Origin: Dirofilaria immitis
Taxonomy: Eukaryota > Nematoda > Chromadorea > Rhabditida > Onchocercidae
DNA length: 64,000 bases
NCBI GenBank assembly: GCA_024305405.1
Contig: JAKNDB010000086.1
Location: 1,177,001 to 1,241,000 of the forward strand
Direction of reading: 5' to 3'
The stretch's first letter is position 1. Each line of letters opens with the position of its first letter. Positions 45,740 through 58,631 of the stretch are shown one piece after another. The notes under the pieces are model-generated. The model was not told the origin of the DNA. It did not search any database and saw nothing but the letters and a program-made list of their open reading frames with translations. A program made the position numbers and the translations under genes.

Positions 45740-47021
45740 TTCTCTTTATTCATATTTTTAATTTTATTGATTTTAGTTGCATTTGCAACAAAATCTTATT
45801 TCTCGATTTTTATGGAAAATTTCGAAATTTTTTAATGGAAGGCGTAAAAGTGTAGTAATGTTCTGTTTTGGAGTTTCTAATATATTGATTGCAATCCAAA
45901 TTCAAAAGGCTTGTATGCATTTAAAAATATTGAATTATTGTAAATTAATTTTTTACAATGTTCGTCACAGAGCCAAAAAATTTCTTAGTCGCTTAAAGGG
46001 TTGATGAATTATAATCAGATGAAGCCTTTTACACAGTATCATCTCAAATCAGTTGAAGTAATTAAATGTCGAGAAATAATTCGATGCCTTTGACGATTTC
46101 AACTTCCACGCCCTTTTAATTTCATCCACTCCCATCTACTGCTTTAATTTTTGTATTGTTGCGTATATTTTAATTTTTCTGAATTAGTCGAATTACAATA
46201 TTTGGGACCTAGTACTTCTACTAATTACTATCTTTCCTAAATCATGACAATGAAAGATCACTCCCTTTTCAGTTGAGATAAAATATCAAAATCCCAGTTG
46301 GTCTGGTCTAGCTTATTAATTGCTTCACATAAAATTTAGATGTTGCCAGACTTTACTAGAACTTGTATGATTTTTTCTTTATTTTTCAATATAAATTGTT
46401 AGTGAGATCTAGTCGTTCAAGAAATACATTGTTTTCGTGATATCCTAGCTTTTATTGCTGCCTGCTAAAAAGTTCTATGTTCAGATTTTGATGAAGAGAT
46501 CTTGAATAGAAATATAGATGCAGTTTTATGCTAGAGAATACCATAACAAAAATAATTGTGCTGCATTTGCTATTTTGTCATTATATTTTTCCTGAACGGA
46601 CATTTCATATCCATAGCAGGTTATTCGCTTATCAGAAATTAAAATACTAAAAACTGCGATTTTATTTTTTTGATTTTTTCAAAAACTTTTATTAAAGATG
46701 ACTGAATTGAAATGCATTTAGTGCATTCCATAAAATTAAAATCAATATAAATAGTGGCATATTTACAGAACCACGACTGTTCAGAAGTCCCAATATCAAA
46801 GCTGCTTCACTTTTTTTTCTAACGTATGAGAAAAAAGATCAATTAAAAAGATGCTGAATTTAAAAATTAAACAATTTCTGTGGACAAGAAATGCTTCCGA
46901 AAACAGGTTTAAATCATGCTTAAACAAAGGAATAACACATATGCAATTTGTGCAAAAAAAAGTATTAGTCGATTCATAATATTAAACAGATTGAAAAAGT
47001 CGGAAATTTTCCAAAATAGAT
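45740..47021. other. Intergenic between convergent endophilin and VAC14 genes
   Basis: 3' flanks. The 75-codon open frame at 45777-46004 (+) has no recognisable content and lies in the probable endophilin 3' UTR. Confidence 0.4.
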
Positions 47022-50000
47022 TCATCTCCCTTGCTCAGTTGAATTCAGCATTTTTCTTCTAAGCATTTCTTGCTGCTGATCAAGAATTCCCAAGAAATGT
47101 TGCAACAATGGCTTAAAATCCACCTTTGTGTCCAACTGACTTTGTTCCTTTCCCTTAAGTAGGCATTTTAAATGCCAAACTGGAAATTGCTTCAGAAAAT
47201 CGCAATATTTAGAAAAATCTTATTTTTGGAGCAATTTTATCGCTGAGAGATTTCAAATATTACCGCTTAGTTCTTCGCTTTTAATGAATTCATTCTAATA
47301 ATCATATCAAAAAAATTATACATACTCGTGAACAGCAACAGATGGGATGCATTGTATACGTTTATGTAACGTATTGAAAGCATCAGTTTGAGGCAGTATC
47401 ATTAGGAGAGCTGAAAGAACAGCTGTAAGAGGTCGTTGGTGTTTGGCATCCAATAAATCGAGTCGTACATCTGAAATATTTTTAAGTATGGATTTTAATC
47501 TCCGAAGGAATTTAGATCTTAATTCGAAAATTAACATAATCTAATTCAACCAGCTTTTCAAAGCTTTGATAAAATAAGAACTTTGAAATTCCTAGTTCAG
47601 AACATACATGAAAGTATGGGACTTTCAATGAGCTGTACAAGTCGGTCGATTTCAATTAGCACATCAACCGTAATATCGACCTTCCACAAGTGCCGTGCCA
47701 ACACGCTTGCGTGCTCGTAATTTTGCGACAATATACATAAGCCAAGCAATGCGATAGGTTGGAAGGCCCATGTACGATATAAAGATTCGAATAGATTTAT
47801 ACAAGCCTTTAAAACTTAGAATTATTGTATTCTGAAGAAATATGCAAATAGATTTAAACGATCGATGATATATCTATGTGATAAGTTAACCTGGACAGTT
47901 CTTATCAGATCTATATTTGATTATAGCAATCTTTATGAGTATTGAGTATGTGGACTGATAGAAAAAGCATATAAAACATAACTTGATGCGGAAAAGGACG
48001 TACTTCCGATTCTAATGTTCTTAATTGCTTTCTTAACTCGAATAGTTCAGTAGAAGTGAGTAATATCCCATTCAGTAAAGCAACCATTTGAGAAACGAAT
48101 TCTTTATCATTATCCTTCAATAGAAGGATCGACAAACAGCGATAGATGGACCCGGAACCAAGCAGAACACATAATTGCCTAGAAAAATATTTCTAATTTA
48201 AAAGCACTGCCTTATCGAACTATAATTTTCCAAATAGAAATATTCCTAAAAAGCTGCAATGTTACCTGACTATCAAAACACCTCTATCATTCAGCAAGGC
48301 CGTATCACTTCGAAACATTGCTAATAAACTTGAAGTAAATTTCACTAAGTATGGTGATATGCCTGAAAGCTAAAACATTAAAGTAGTTTTTAAAAATATG
48401 GAAAAAGAAAAGGAGAAACAACTTTCCTTTAGCGTTCTCTCAAATAATTATTTTCATTGGATTAGTAAAAAAACAAAAAGTCAGACGTAAAAATAAAAAC
48501 AATAAACCTGCTTCAGGATATCTTCGTCGAGATTAAGCTCTTGAAGTTCAACACCACTGGTGTTTTTACCTTCGCATATGTCGGATAATAATTGCAAATC
48601 CAGCAACAACACATCATCGCATGTATCGGACAGTAATGAAAGTAGTACTGGGAATATACGGTCCATATATGAAAATAACTGCAAATAAATAACAAATCTT
48701 TTCTAATTAAAAGAGAAAAGGATATTACTTACTGAGATATAAACAGTATAAATAACCAATGTTTTACTGCTTTTTTCTCCATCATTCAATATTCTATTTT
48801 TATTATGTTTTTCATAGTTGATTAAAACTTAAAAAATTTTCGTAGATAAATTAAAACAAATTCGAAATGAATTTCAAAAGACTTTTGCAATCATAAAAAT
48901 AAAAAGCGCATTTTCTTATAAAATATTTGCAAAGCTAAAACATGTTACTTTTGAGGGTGCAGTAATGTGCATTCTACTTATCCAATTCAAGACAGCCATT
49001 CTTGTATCTCGAAATTCGTATTTGATATGCTTCAAAAGTACTTTAATAACAGCATCATACTCAATATCGGCATTCTCCGACAATAATTCCATCAAATGTG
49101 TATTGATTTCTTTAGCTTAACAAAAAGTTTTTTTTTTTAAATTCAATTTTTTGATTTTATACGTTGCACAAATTAAAAAAGAATTTTTTCATTGTTATTC
49201 ATTTTCAACATGCAAAATAAAATCTCTAAAATGAGACATTCAATTTATATCAATATCGACTTGTTAAACCATTTATTCAGGACTTAAACTCCATTCATTT
49301 TTAATGCAATTGTCAGACTATCCATCAATATCTTATACATGGAAACAAAATATAAATTTTCATTGGTAACCATATAGTATCAATCTAAAGAACAGAAAGC
49401 ACTGATATCCAAATATCTCGAATGATATACCTGTGCATTAGGGAAACTATGCAGAATATTGCTCTGAATATCCAATACTGCTTATAATTAAAATAAACCA
49501 AAACCTTTAAGTTGCGAATCATTTAAACACGGAAGTACAGCTGTCAAATAAGATGAAAGAAATTGCAGAAGTCCAGCAGAATGCATTTTCAGAAAACGGT
49601 TCAACCAAATAAGAGCAATCATCCGAGTAAGTGTACTTCCTTCAGCACAAGCATGTACTATCAGAACATTGATCATGTCATTTAGCTCAGCCTGTAAAAG
49701 AATCAAGAAAAGTAAGCTGATTTCTTGAACCTTCTTTTTCCGTTTCTTAAAAATTTAAGATAAAGTTTACTCCGTCACCATCTTTCTGCTCATGCATTCG
49801 TTCAAGGAACTGTCCGAGAATTGTTTCCGTGGCATCTCGAACACTTGATTGACTGTCGCTCAACATTTGGAATAAGCCGTCTAGAACTTCGGGAAGATAT
49901 AACGAAATAGATAGTTCTGGTGCTGTCAACAAAGCTGAAATCTGAAAATTCAATTCAACATTTAAAAACAAAAATTTCGAATCATAATTTTAAATTCAGT

Positions 50001-51619
50001 GTTGTAAAGAAAAACTATGATTATACATCATACTGATAAAAGGTTAAAACCGATTCACCCATGAGACAATAAATCTTCGATTTGAGCTGTTCTGGGAGTA
50101 TATTCTGTCGCGGACTAACGACATTAAAGTCGAAATATCGAATGAATTTGTAGCAAGTACAATATCCTACAAATTCAAAATTAAATTTATTTTAAAAAGT
50201 TGAATAGAATTTTATCTATCACGGATACGGAGAGAAATAAAACACCGTAGTTACAGCTAGTTCATCTTACCGTCGATAGTTAAAGTACTGGTAATATTAA
50301 TTATACTGTCATGAGTTATCTTAAAAGAAATTGATACTTAAAATGAAATCTCACACCTTTAGTAGGCGGTCCAGTAATTCTGCTCCGCTACGCACATTTA
50401 AATCTGTATCAGCAGATAACTGAAAATACGACACTTCTTACGCTAAAAAAATCAGAATAGTTTTGTGGCGAACTGAGAATTAAAGATAACTAAGAATAGG
50501 GCGAGCACTCACATAGAAGTTACGCATAAACTTACTCGCCAGAGAGTATCAAAAGTTCACCAAAATGAGATAACGCAGACGAACGGCATATTTTCACAAT
50601 ATTATATAATGACTGCAAATAAATTTTTACTAGCAGACGAAGTAGATCGACAAATTTTTCTGCAAATCACACTGCATTTTTAAATTACTAACTATGAATA
50701 GAACTTTGAAAAGGATTCAGTCATACATAAATTTGTTGTCTATTTCGCTAAAAAACAAAAATTTTTGATATTTTGAATAACTTAGGCTTATAATCTTTAT
50801 TAGACATGTCAGAGAAAATAGTATTGAAATGCAGATTAACTGAAAACTTTGGATTATAAGTCGTCGACCAGCAGTCAAATATTGTTTAATTCAACTTCAT
50901 GCTAGAAAGAAGAAAACTTCTTCATAAAGATTATTGCGTATTATTAATTATCGAATTAAACAATATTCCGTTTACCTCACAAGCATAGTACCGTACTCTA
51001 GGATCAGGATCACTAAAACAAGTTAAAGCTGGTTCGATCAACTGCGAAGTATAATCAGCAGTGTTCTGCAACAGTCGAATAATAAATTTCACATAAATGA
51101 TAACTGTTGTCTAGCATGAAAGCTAACAACTGCAGTAAAGAAAACAGCGAAAAAGATAATGACAATGAAATCAAACTTAGCTTCAGTCTGATTTCAATTA
51201 TATTCATATTTCACCTTTCCTAAAGCAATTGCCGCAGCTGCTAGGCCAATTAAACCACCTTTTCGTGCATGTGCGTTTTGTGCTGTCGTCAGGCTCTTTA
51301 GCACAGCAAGCAACTTTTCTAGCTGTGACAAATGATTTGCTTGCACTAGGTCCCGCACTTGCCTGAATAGACAGTTAAACAATACGAAATTGTAATAAAA
51401 TGATTAATAAAATCCAAAAAAACTTTAAAAATCACGGACATTTTTATGAATCTTTGCACTAATTCACTTACAACTCCAAAAACATATAAAAATAGGCGCT
51501 AATAAAAATAAATCAAACTTCTCTATATCAAGAGCAGCAGCTTTTCTCTTCTCATACAATTTATCAGTAAGCGTTCTTACCAAAGTCGCAGTAAGTGGTG
51601 TATATTGAGCATCAACCAT
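47022..51619 (-). CDS. vacl-14: VAC14 homologue, scaffold of the PIKfyve/FIG4 complex
   Basis: HEAT-repeat scaffold that holds the PI(3)P 5-kinase and its opposing phosphatase on endolysosomes. Fifteen exons: 51519-51619, 51215-51362, 50976-51065, 50536-50612, 50357-50419, 50059-50166, 49771-49941, 49505-49691, 48949-49115, 48508-48678, 48266-48369, 48004-48178, 47608-47806, 47322-47470 and 47022-47189; about 692 residues. N-terminus: APLT-like [20 protein letters not shown] and [18 protein letters not shown]. Middle: [29 protein letters not shown]-terminus: [63 protein letters not shown] and [10 protein letters not shown]. All match VAC14 order. Exon 4 is one base short at the A4 run 50551-50554 (minus-strand T4); with one more T it reads SHFGELFDTLWR and joins exon 5 in phase. 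Confidence 0.93.
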
Positions 51620-52463
51620 CGCCTATAAAATCTTTGAGACCTTTATTTCAATTAACTTTCTTATGGCGATTGATTCAAGCAGTAGTTAAAATATTCCAGT
51701 CCAGTAGTATCGCACGATCTAAGCATGCCGCTAGCGAACGATTCAATGTTCATAGTTTTGAACATTCTTCATCGTCATCCGTATAATTTAATTTTGTAAT
51801 AGAACAGATTTTTTCATCTAACCGAATTTTTCTAATGTTCTTTTTGCATGTTAATGATAATCATGGAACATAACATCAACAGCATCGTTTTGTAAACCAT
51901 ATTGACTAAGATGACTAATTACTCAATAACAAATAATTGCAACAATAATTCTTAATATTTCATTCCAATTAAGACCAAAAAATTGAAAAAACGATAGCAA
52001 AAATTGGCATCAAACAAAGAAGAGAAGACTGAAATGCCTAACAATACAAAAAATTGGAATATAACGAACGAGAAAAGCCAAAATTAAAGATAAGTAAAAT
52101 ACAAATGGGATTCATAAAATGTCGCACAATATCATAATGCCGCATTATTACTATTCCTTAATTTAAGGATAAAAAGAACGAAACTTGAAAATAGAAAATC
52201 ACAATATATGAAAATATATGAAAATAAATATGCAAATTCTTCTCACTACATCCCTACTTTTGTAAAAGTATATAGATGTGAAACGGGAAGGTAACGATAT
52301 GAACAACACTTAAAATCATTTAAAAATAAAATTACGGAACTTTTCAAATCTTTGAAAGAATTCCAACTTTGAAATGGTATTACAAAATTTGAAATTTCTT
52401 CAAATCATATAATTCGTGTTCGTTTAATGTATCGTTAAAAATATGCGCAAGAGACAAAAATCA
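51620..52463. other. Intergenic upstream of VAC14
   Basis: A+T-rich spacer between the VAC14 start and the stop of the next minus-strand gene. No feature beyond chance open frames. Long for an operon spacer, so VAC14 probably has its own promoter here. Confidence 0.4.
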
Positions 52464-53584
52464 TCAATGCGACGTGCTAATGATATGAGATAATTCATAA
52501 AGAATCTTAGGAAAATAAAGATCTAAAACTGTTTTATTGACAATGACATCTCCTATTCGTCCAAGACATCCAGCTTCATGAGTGAATTTAAATTCAGGAA
52601 AAAGCGTTGCTGATGCTACGATGTGTTTCACACTGGAATTAATGAAACTTTAACGTGGTTTTAGAAAAATTGGAAATTCCAAAACTTCAATTTCGATCTT
52701 AAAAGGAAATGAAAAACGCAATCTTTTTTCAATTACGATAATATAATACGAAGGTGGCGAAATGTAGTGCTTTTCAGGACAAAAATATATGATAATATTA
52801 TGTATATAAAGTTCCAAATAGCTACGACAATATATATATGATAATGAATAAATTTTTTGAATTTTTCAAATTATTGTTCTATAGCAACTTCATATGAATA
52901 ATGTTATATTGCTCAATAATTGAACAGTAGCATCTACACTTCGTGAATATGACAGATCTACTACAACCTTCTAAAAAATAGACAAACCTTCTGAGTACAT
53001 ATCCGATCTTATAACTGTGACAACAGTTCCAAATAACTACGATAACTGTCATTTCGTCTTAATGCACGAAATTCATAACTTTCAAGTACACTAGCTTATC
53101 TCGAACAAAATCGGGGAAACTTTTAGCAAATATGGATAAATAAGTTACAAATGAGGGAAATTAGAAAAAATAAAAAATTAGTGGAACAAAACAAACACAT
53201 TTTGCTAGAACTCGATCAAATAAGAAAACCTGATTTCGCAGGAAACTGACGCAATTTTTCTTCAGTAGTTTTTAGATTTTTTAATCGTCTGCTTAAACGC
53301 ATCATTTCATCCATTGCTTCAGTCGAATATCATGGTTACTTATTGTTAATATTTTTAAGCAACGGCTACTAAAAATTTCTCTTTATGGAAAACAACTGTT
53401 AGTGTGAAAATGGAAAACTAATATTTGCCAATCTAAATTGATGGTAATGTAAAAACACTACTGTGAAATTAGATCTTTTAATCCCACTGCAGTGACTTCG
53501 AGGAACTTATTTCGAAAATGCTACAAAAACAATCTTATGCTATCTCTTGCCGAATTAACATACTCTTTTATCAATTTTCGCCAT
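52464..53584 (-). CDS. Unrecognised multi-exon gene
   Basis: Several coding-like blocks lie in order on the minus strand. 53564-53584 is ATG plus MAKIDKR ending at gtatgt. The next block, from 53520 down to about 53460, encodes HFRNKFLEVTAVGLKDLIS after a tttttgtag acceptor. A block near 53235-53325 encodes EAMDEMMRLSRRLKNLKTT, an amphipathic helix, followed by EEKLRQFPAKS. Blocks near 53010-53090 (YEFRALRRNDSYRSYLELLS) and 52905-52975 (VVVDLSYSRSVDATVQLL) follow. The last exon, 52464-52632, encodes ASATLFPEFKFTHEAGCLGR and ends at TGA. Not all junctions could be put in phase, so the exact model is unsure. No family recognised. Confidence 0.45.
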
Positions 53585-54255
53585 CTTATTTCAAAGAGCA
53601 TTAATTTGGGAAAATAAAAGCTGAAACGGAGTATGAATGAAACATCATCAAATCTTTCATAATTTGCAAAATTGCAATAATGCAACTAGCTCTATGTGCA
53701 GCTGTTTGATATCTCGGATCACCCGGAAATTAGATCGCAATGATCCGCGCTATATCTCAATTTCTAAATGACAAACAAGCTAACGGGGATACAAATCAAA
53801 ACACTTCAGAATGGGATTTCAATGGAATGGCAAGGAAATAGATGAAGCCGAGACAACATTTGTTGTTTTTCGGCCGCGTTTCAGTATTTAGGCGGCGGCT
53901 GCGGAAGTGGTAATAATTTGTTGTTCTGGAGGAGTATGTGTAACCTCCAAGATCAAGCGGGTTTGCTTATTCATTTAACATTTGTTAGGATCATATTTCT
54001 TAAACTGAGAAAGAGGAATCACTCAATAGATCATTACATTATCAATCTGATGATGTTATCAGCAGTTGATAATTTGAATTTTGTTTAATAAACTTTTTGT
54101 TCATATAATCAGTATTTCTCTGCTGTACTAAAAATTCTTTTTGTTAGTGAAGGTGAATCAAGAGATGTATACGCCATCTTTAATTTCAATAGTATAGCTA
54201 CCATATATATTATTAAATACTTGCAGATTTGGATTATTTGGATGCATGCAGCATT
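53585..54255. promoter_or_regulatory. Divergent promoter interval with a GC-rich core
   Basis: Separates the unrecognised minus-strand gene from the CEP97-like gene. At about 53835-53965 the sequence becomes GC-rich (cggccgcgtttcag, aggcggcggctgcgg), unlike anything nearby, and is open in more than one frame on the minus strand. It may be a promoter or a non-coding first exon. Confidence 0.4.
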
Positions 54256-57200
54256 ATGAATAGTGGAGAAAGTGATTACGCAGCTGCGCAAGTACCCTCT
54301 GCAAGGTTGTTCTCAATTTGCTTCTTGTACCAACCTGGAAATTCTCAGACTTAAACTGTGCTCAATAATTGCAGTTCATCAGTGAGAGATGCCGAAATCT
54401 GCGATAAATTATTCGCCCAAACTTCTGTTGATCTGTCCAACATGCGACTGGAGAAATTGTCAAGTTTGCATCAAAATTATCCAAAGGTAGAAGTGATCAA
54501 TCTATCACATAATCAGTTCAAATTTATCAATAATTTATCAAGATTCAATGCATGTCATGAGGTAGATTTTCCTTCTTTTAATTTTATTTACTTTTAATTT
54601 TCCAAGGCGTATGTAAGAATATTGTATGCGTAGAGTTTTTTTTCTTTTGAATTCTCTTTCACACTACTATGCTACATACAGTTGTGGTGATAAACAAGTA
54701 ATGAGTTTGTCTAGCTGATTAGCCTATAATTGAGTACGGCATTCCAGCGAAGAGAGGTTATTTTGCTACAAAACTAAAAATCTGGTAAGAAATGATAATC
54801 TCTGTTACAGATAAATGTTAGTTTTAATGTACTGGAACGATTTTCGAGTTTTTGCCGCTTGCTGATGTTTTAAAGCATCTTGACATTTCGCACAATCTTT
54901 TGAATAATTGTGATAATTTGGCAGCACTAACACAACTGGTCTGGCTTAATGTAGCTTATAATCATATCCAGGTTTTCTTTTTTTCCTTTTGACAAGTTTT
55001 GTAATATTGTTTGGTTCATGTTATTGTTTGATGTAATGATAAAATCTTGTTTAGGTTCTTCCACTATTGGATCGACTGACATACTTGACTTATTTAAACA
55101 TCTCAAACAATCGACTCAGTATTTTACCGAATTTGAGCAAACTGCCTGTCTTGAGAATTCTCAATTTAAATGACAATCAAATTAGCGCACTGGATGAACT
55201 TCATCGAACAATGCCACAGTGTTTACAAGATCTCGATATCGGTGCTAATGTAATTACCGATTTACGAGAGGTAATATTCATGTTTGTCGAAACTGATTAT
55301 TTTATACGGTGATGATTATCATCTTGTAAATCAAATAGTCATGTAGCATTGGTAATTATTTTCCTCAGTTTCAACTATGATTAATATCTAGGCTCAACAT
55401 TTATTATGCCTAAAGAACATACGATCTATAGTGTTTGCGGAAAATCCTTGTGTTCGTTTGGAAGGTCGCACTTTTGCTATCGTCCGTATCTTTATTGTTG
55501 TTGTCTCGAAAGACTTCAAATTGTTGATGGAAAAGAACTTAGTGAAACCGAAATCATTAAAGGTATATTATCTTTTATTATTTATTGTCAGAAATTGAGA
55601 AAAATATATGATTTTTAAAATTCTCTATTTCATGGTATTATTTACAGATCCAGACAATTGGGATTAAATTTCTTGTTTTTCGATACATTCTATATTTTTA
55701 TTAAATGCATAAGCAGAAAATACAATAGATAGCATAAAAACCATCAATTTTAAATCTTGAATGATTGTTTCAGGTGAAGAATTGCATACTCATGCAAAAG
55801 TACGGCGTATGGAAACGCATGCACAGTTGTGTGCTTACCTTGAAAAAGAGTGTCCAGAAGATTGTCATTATTTGTTTTCATCAGATGACAATCGTTTGAT
55901 GAAAGTGATCTCTGTTTTAAGAACTTTATAAAATATTTAAATCCTGCAAAACTCTTTCTCCTAGTATTTTTAAAGATGTTTAGATGTGTGGAAATTATCA
56001 TCACATTTTATTTATTTGCAGATTTTGAAGAAAAGACGGGAATACACGTTACGACTTAAGGACGATACGACAAGTGAGGAATCAGCGACAACAACCATCT
56101 CGCCATATAGAGAATGGCTTTCCAAATCAGCCTGTGCTATACCGAATCGCTTTGAACATAATAGTTACACCACAGAACAAAAAGAAAATTGTGCGCCTTT
56201 GATTGAACTTGGTGATTTGTCACCTCTATCAACGAGGTTAGCTTTTAATTTTATGAACGTTTGTATACAATTTTTATTTTTGTGAATTTTTAGGGATATG
56301 TATTGAAAATCAAAATATTCTTTCTTCTTTAATTCAAATAGGATTATCTTTTGAGCATTTTTTTAATATTCTCAAAAAGCTTGTTCAGTATTATATAGTA
56401 CATAGTTTAGAATCAGTACACCTCCAATTTCTGCGAATTCTAATATTTCATCTTCAACGGTTACTTTATCGACCCCATCAATTTCATCTTCCACTCCAGT
56501 GAGATCTCGTATTCAGTTAGTCATGCATTTCATTTTTTTTACTAGGATTTATTTTATACGACTCATACTAACAATTAGTGTTTCCGTTTGTTCTTCTATT
56601 TTCTATTGTCCGATTCACACTAACAGTTAGTTGTAGAAGAAGATTTCAAAATAAATCGATTGAAGTTCGAAAAATCGCAAGTAACATACCAAAAAAGATG
56701 GCACTATTGATCATTCTAATTGGAGGTTTCTTTGAAAGATATCTTTTAGTTATTTTTTACCACTTAATTTTTGTTATCTGCAGTAGGAGAATCATTTTGA
56801 GATACTTGACTTCATTTTGTTTCATAATTGCTGAATTTATTTAAGATCAGAATTAATGAACATACACAATTTTCTCAACGTAGTCGTGATAAGGGATTTT
56901 CACTTTTTAATTAAAAAATTTGCAATGAATTTATAAGCAGTGCAAAAATATTACATGATTGGTTATTTTTCAGTGGAATACGTCAGAGATCCTTGATGAG
57001 GAACATTGTCAGAGACCTTTCTAATAAGCCAAAGGTTTCGGTTTCGGTTTCATACATTTTTAATACATAATCTCAGTTTGAGCAAATTAATACTTTGAAA
57101 TACGGTTAGACATATTTTATACAACTTTCACGAATAACCTGAAATTATCTAACTTCAAGCTTCGTGATTGCAGCGCAGTTTCATTTTAGGAGCATTTAGT

Positions 57201-58631
57201 TTTGCGTATATAATTAAGCGCTATTTTTAGTTGTAATTTAGAAAACTTTCTGCATCATGAAGCAAATTCATGTTCGTATCAAACTATATGAGGAATCATC
57301 TTAGGTTTCTGTTTTTTCTGAATCGGTTGCGCAAAACCCAAGTTATCGCTTTATTTCCACAAAAACTTTGGAGAAATTTCATTTGTTAGTGCCCGTAAAG
57401 CTAGAAGATATAGTGAAAGAGAGAAGAAAGCCGCTTTACTTATTCAAGTACTCTGCTTTATTTTTGAATTCTTATGCAAAAATGTTTATTTCAAGAAAAA
57501 ATTTATAACGAAGATGAAGTAGCTGTTTCAATTTGTCTGCAAGTTTTGCATAGTTTTGAACGTTTAAATATTTTTTTTTATTCGAATGCACAGTATTTAA
57601 ATTTCAGTCGTGGTGGAGAAGTATAAAGATTCGACGAATATACCGGATACCTTTCCTCGAAAGACGTATTCAGCGTTTTGAAATACTGCTCAGAGAAAAG
57701 TCAAACATAATATTGAATTTGAAAAAGCAATTTTCTAATTTGGAATGTAATATTGAAATAATTAAAGCTGTAAACGAACAGCAAGCTTTGAAGATTACAG
57801 AGATGCAACATTTCTTGACTGTAAGTTCCCAAAATTCCGATTTTAAGCAATAATGAAATTTTCGAATTATAATAAGAATGTTCATATGTACTTTGTTTGC
57901 AATAATTTCTTTTCGTAGCATATTGCTGAAACATGTAATGAGCGTCAAAGGTCTATCTTGAATAAGTTATTGCCAATTCCTGATGAATTACAATATATCC
58001 GGAAATCAGAAACTGAAATACTGTTACAGTGGCAGAATCGTCAGTGTTTGGAAAAACCGACAGGTTTTTTATTACTAGTTCGATTTGTTTTCAATAAAAA
58101 TGAATGTAACAACCTGTTACTCATCGAAGAATCCAGGCTATTCAAAATACTTAATCCAAGTTCAAAAACGCAAGAAATTATTTTAAGGGTATTTGATTAC
58201 TGTGGATGGCCATCCATGCGGAACAGTTAGAGGCATCCAAAAAAAGCTCTTGTTACAGATTTGGACCCGACAAAGGAATCTATGTAAGTAATTTAATCAG
58301 ATTTTCTAATCTATGCTCTGCCTATTTCTACATTATCAATTTTATCATTTTCTTGTTGTTAATCATAATTTCATAGCTAAATTGAATCCAATTTTCAGTG
58401 TAAGAATGCAGTGTATCTGCAATGAGCTTAGTGGAGATATTTCCGAATGTCTAGTGATTCCTTCATTCAATCAGGTTTGTGAAATTCTCAAAATAGGCAT
58501 TTCAGTATACATGCTTATTGTGCTCTTTGTATGTGAGTATAATTTTGAAGTTGATATGGTTTTAGGAAGCGGGTTGTGTCAGTGAGAGAAATATGCCTAT
58601 TCCGAGCCAGAAAGAATTCACCTTGAATTAA
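54256..58631 (+). CDS. CEP97: CEP97-like centriolar protein: LRR, IQ motif, coiled coil, possible FN3
   Basis: CEP97 with CP110 caps centrioles and restrains cilium formation. Main exons: 54256-54305, 54375-54561, 54811-54971, 55055-55270, 55392-55562, 55774-55904, 56022-56236, 56411-56515, 56631 to about 56690, 56974-57034, 57305-57447, 57608-57820, 57919 to about 58225, 58259-58283, 58399-58474 and 58566-58631. Leucine-rich repeats: VEVINLSHNQFKFI, LKHLDISHNLLNNC, LTYLNISNNRLSILP, LRILNLNDNQISAL. The LRR cap reads RPYLYCCCLERLQIVDGKEL and is followed by HAQLCAYLEKECP and LMKILKKRREYTLRL, as in CEP97. An IQ motif spans the 57447/57608 junction (KKAALLIQ-SWWRSIKIRRI), then a coiled coil. After that EILLQWQNRQC and LFKILNPSSKTQEIILRV look like a fibronectin III fold. 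One base seems missing at 54849-54853, 55472-55475 and 57361-57365. Confidence 0.75.

Noticed and set aside
45777..46004. 75-codon open frame after endophilin
   Set aside because: Lies just past the endophilin stop in the probable 3' UTR and shows no domain or splice signal.
50040..50060. Apparent frameshift in VAC14 after RRFIVSW
   Set aside because: A gtgaat donor at 50058 joins in phase to 49941, giving the exact spacing seen in human VAC14, so no error is needed.
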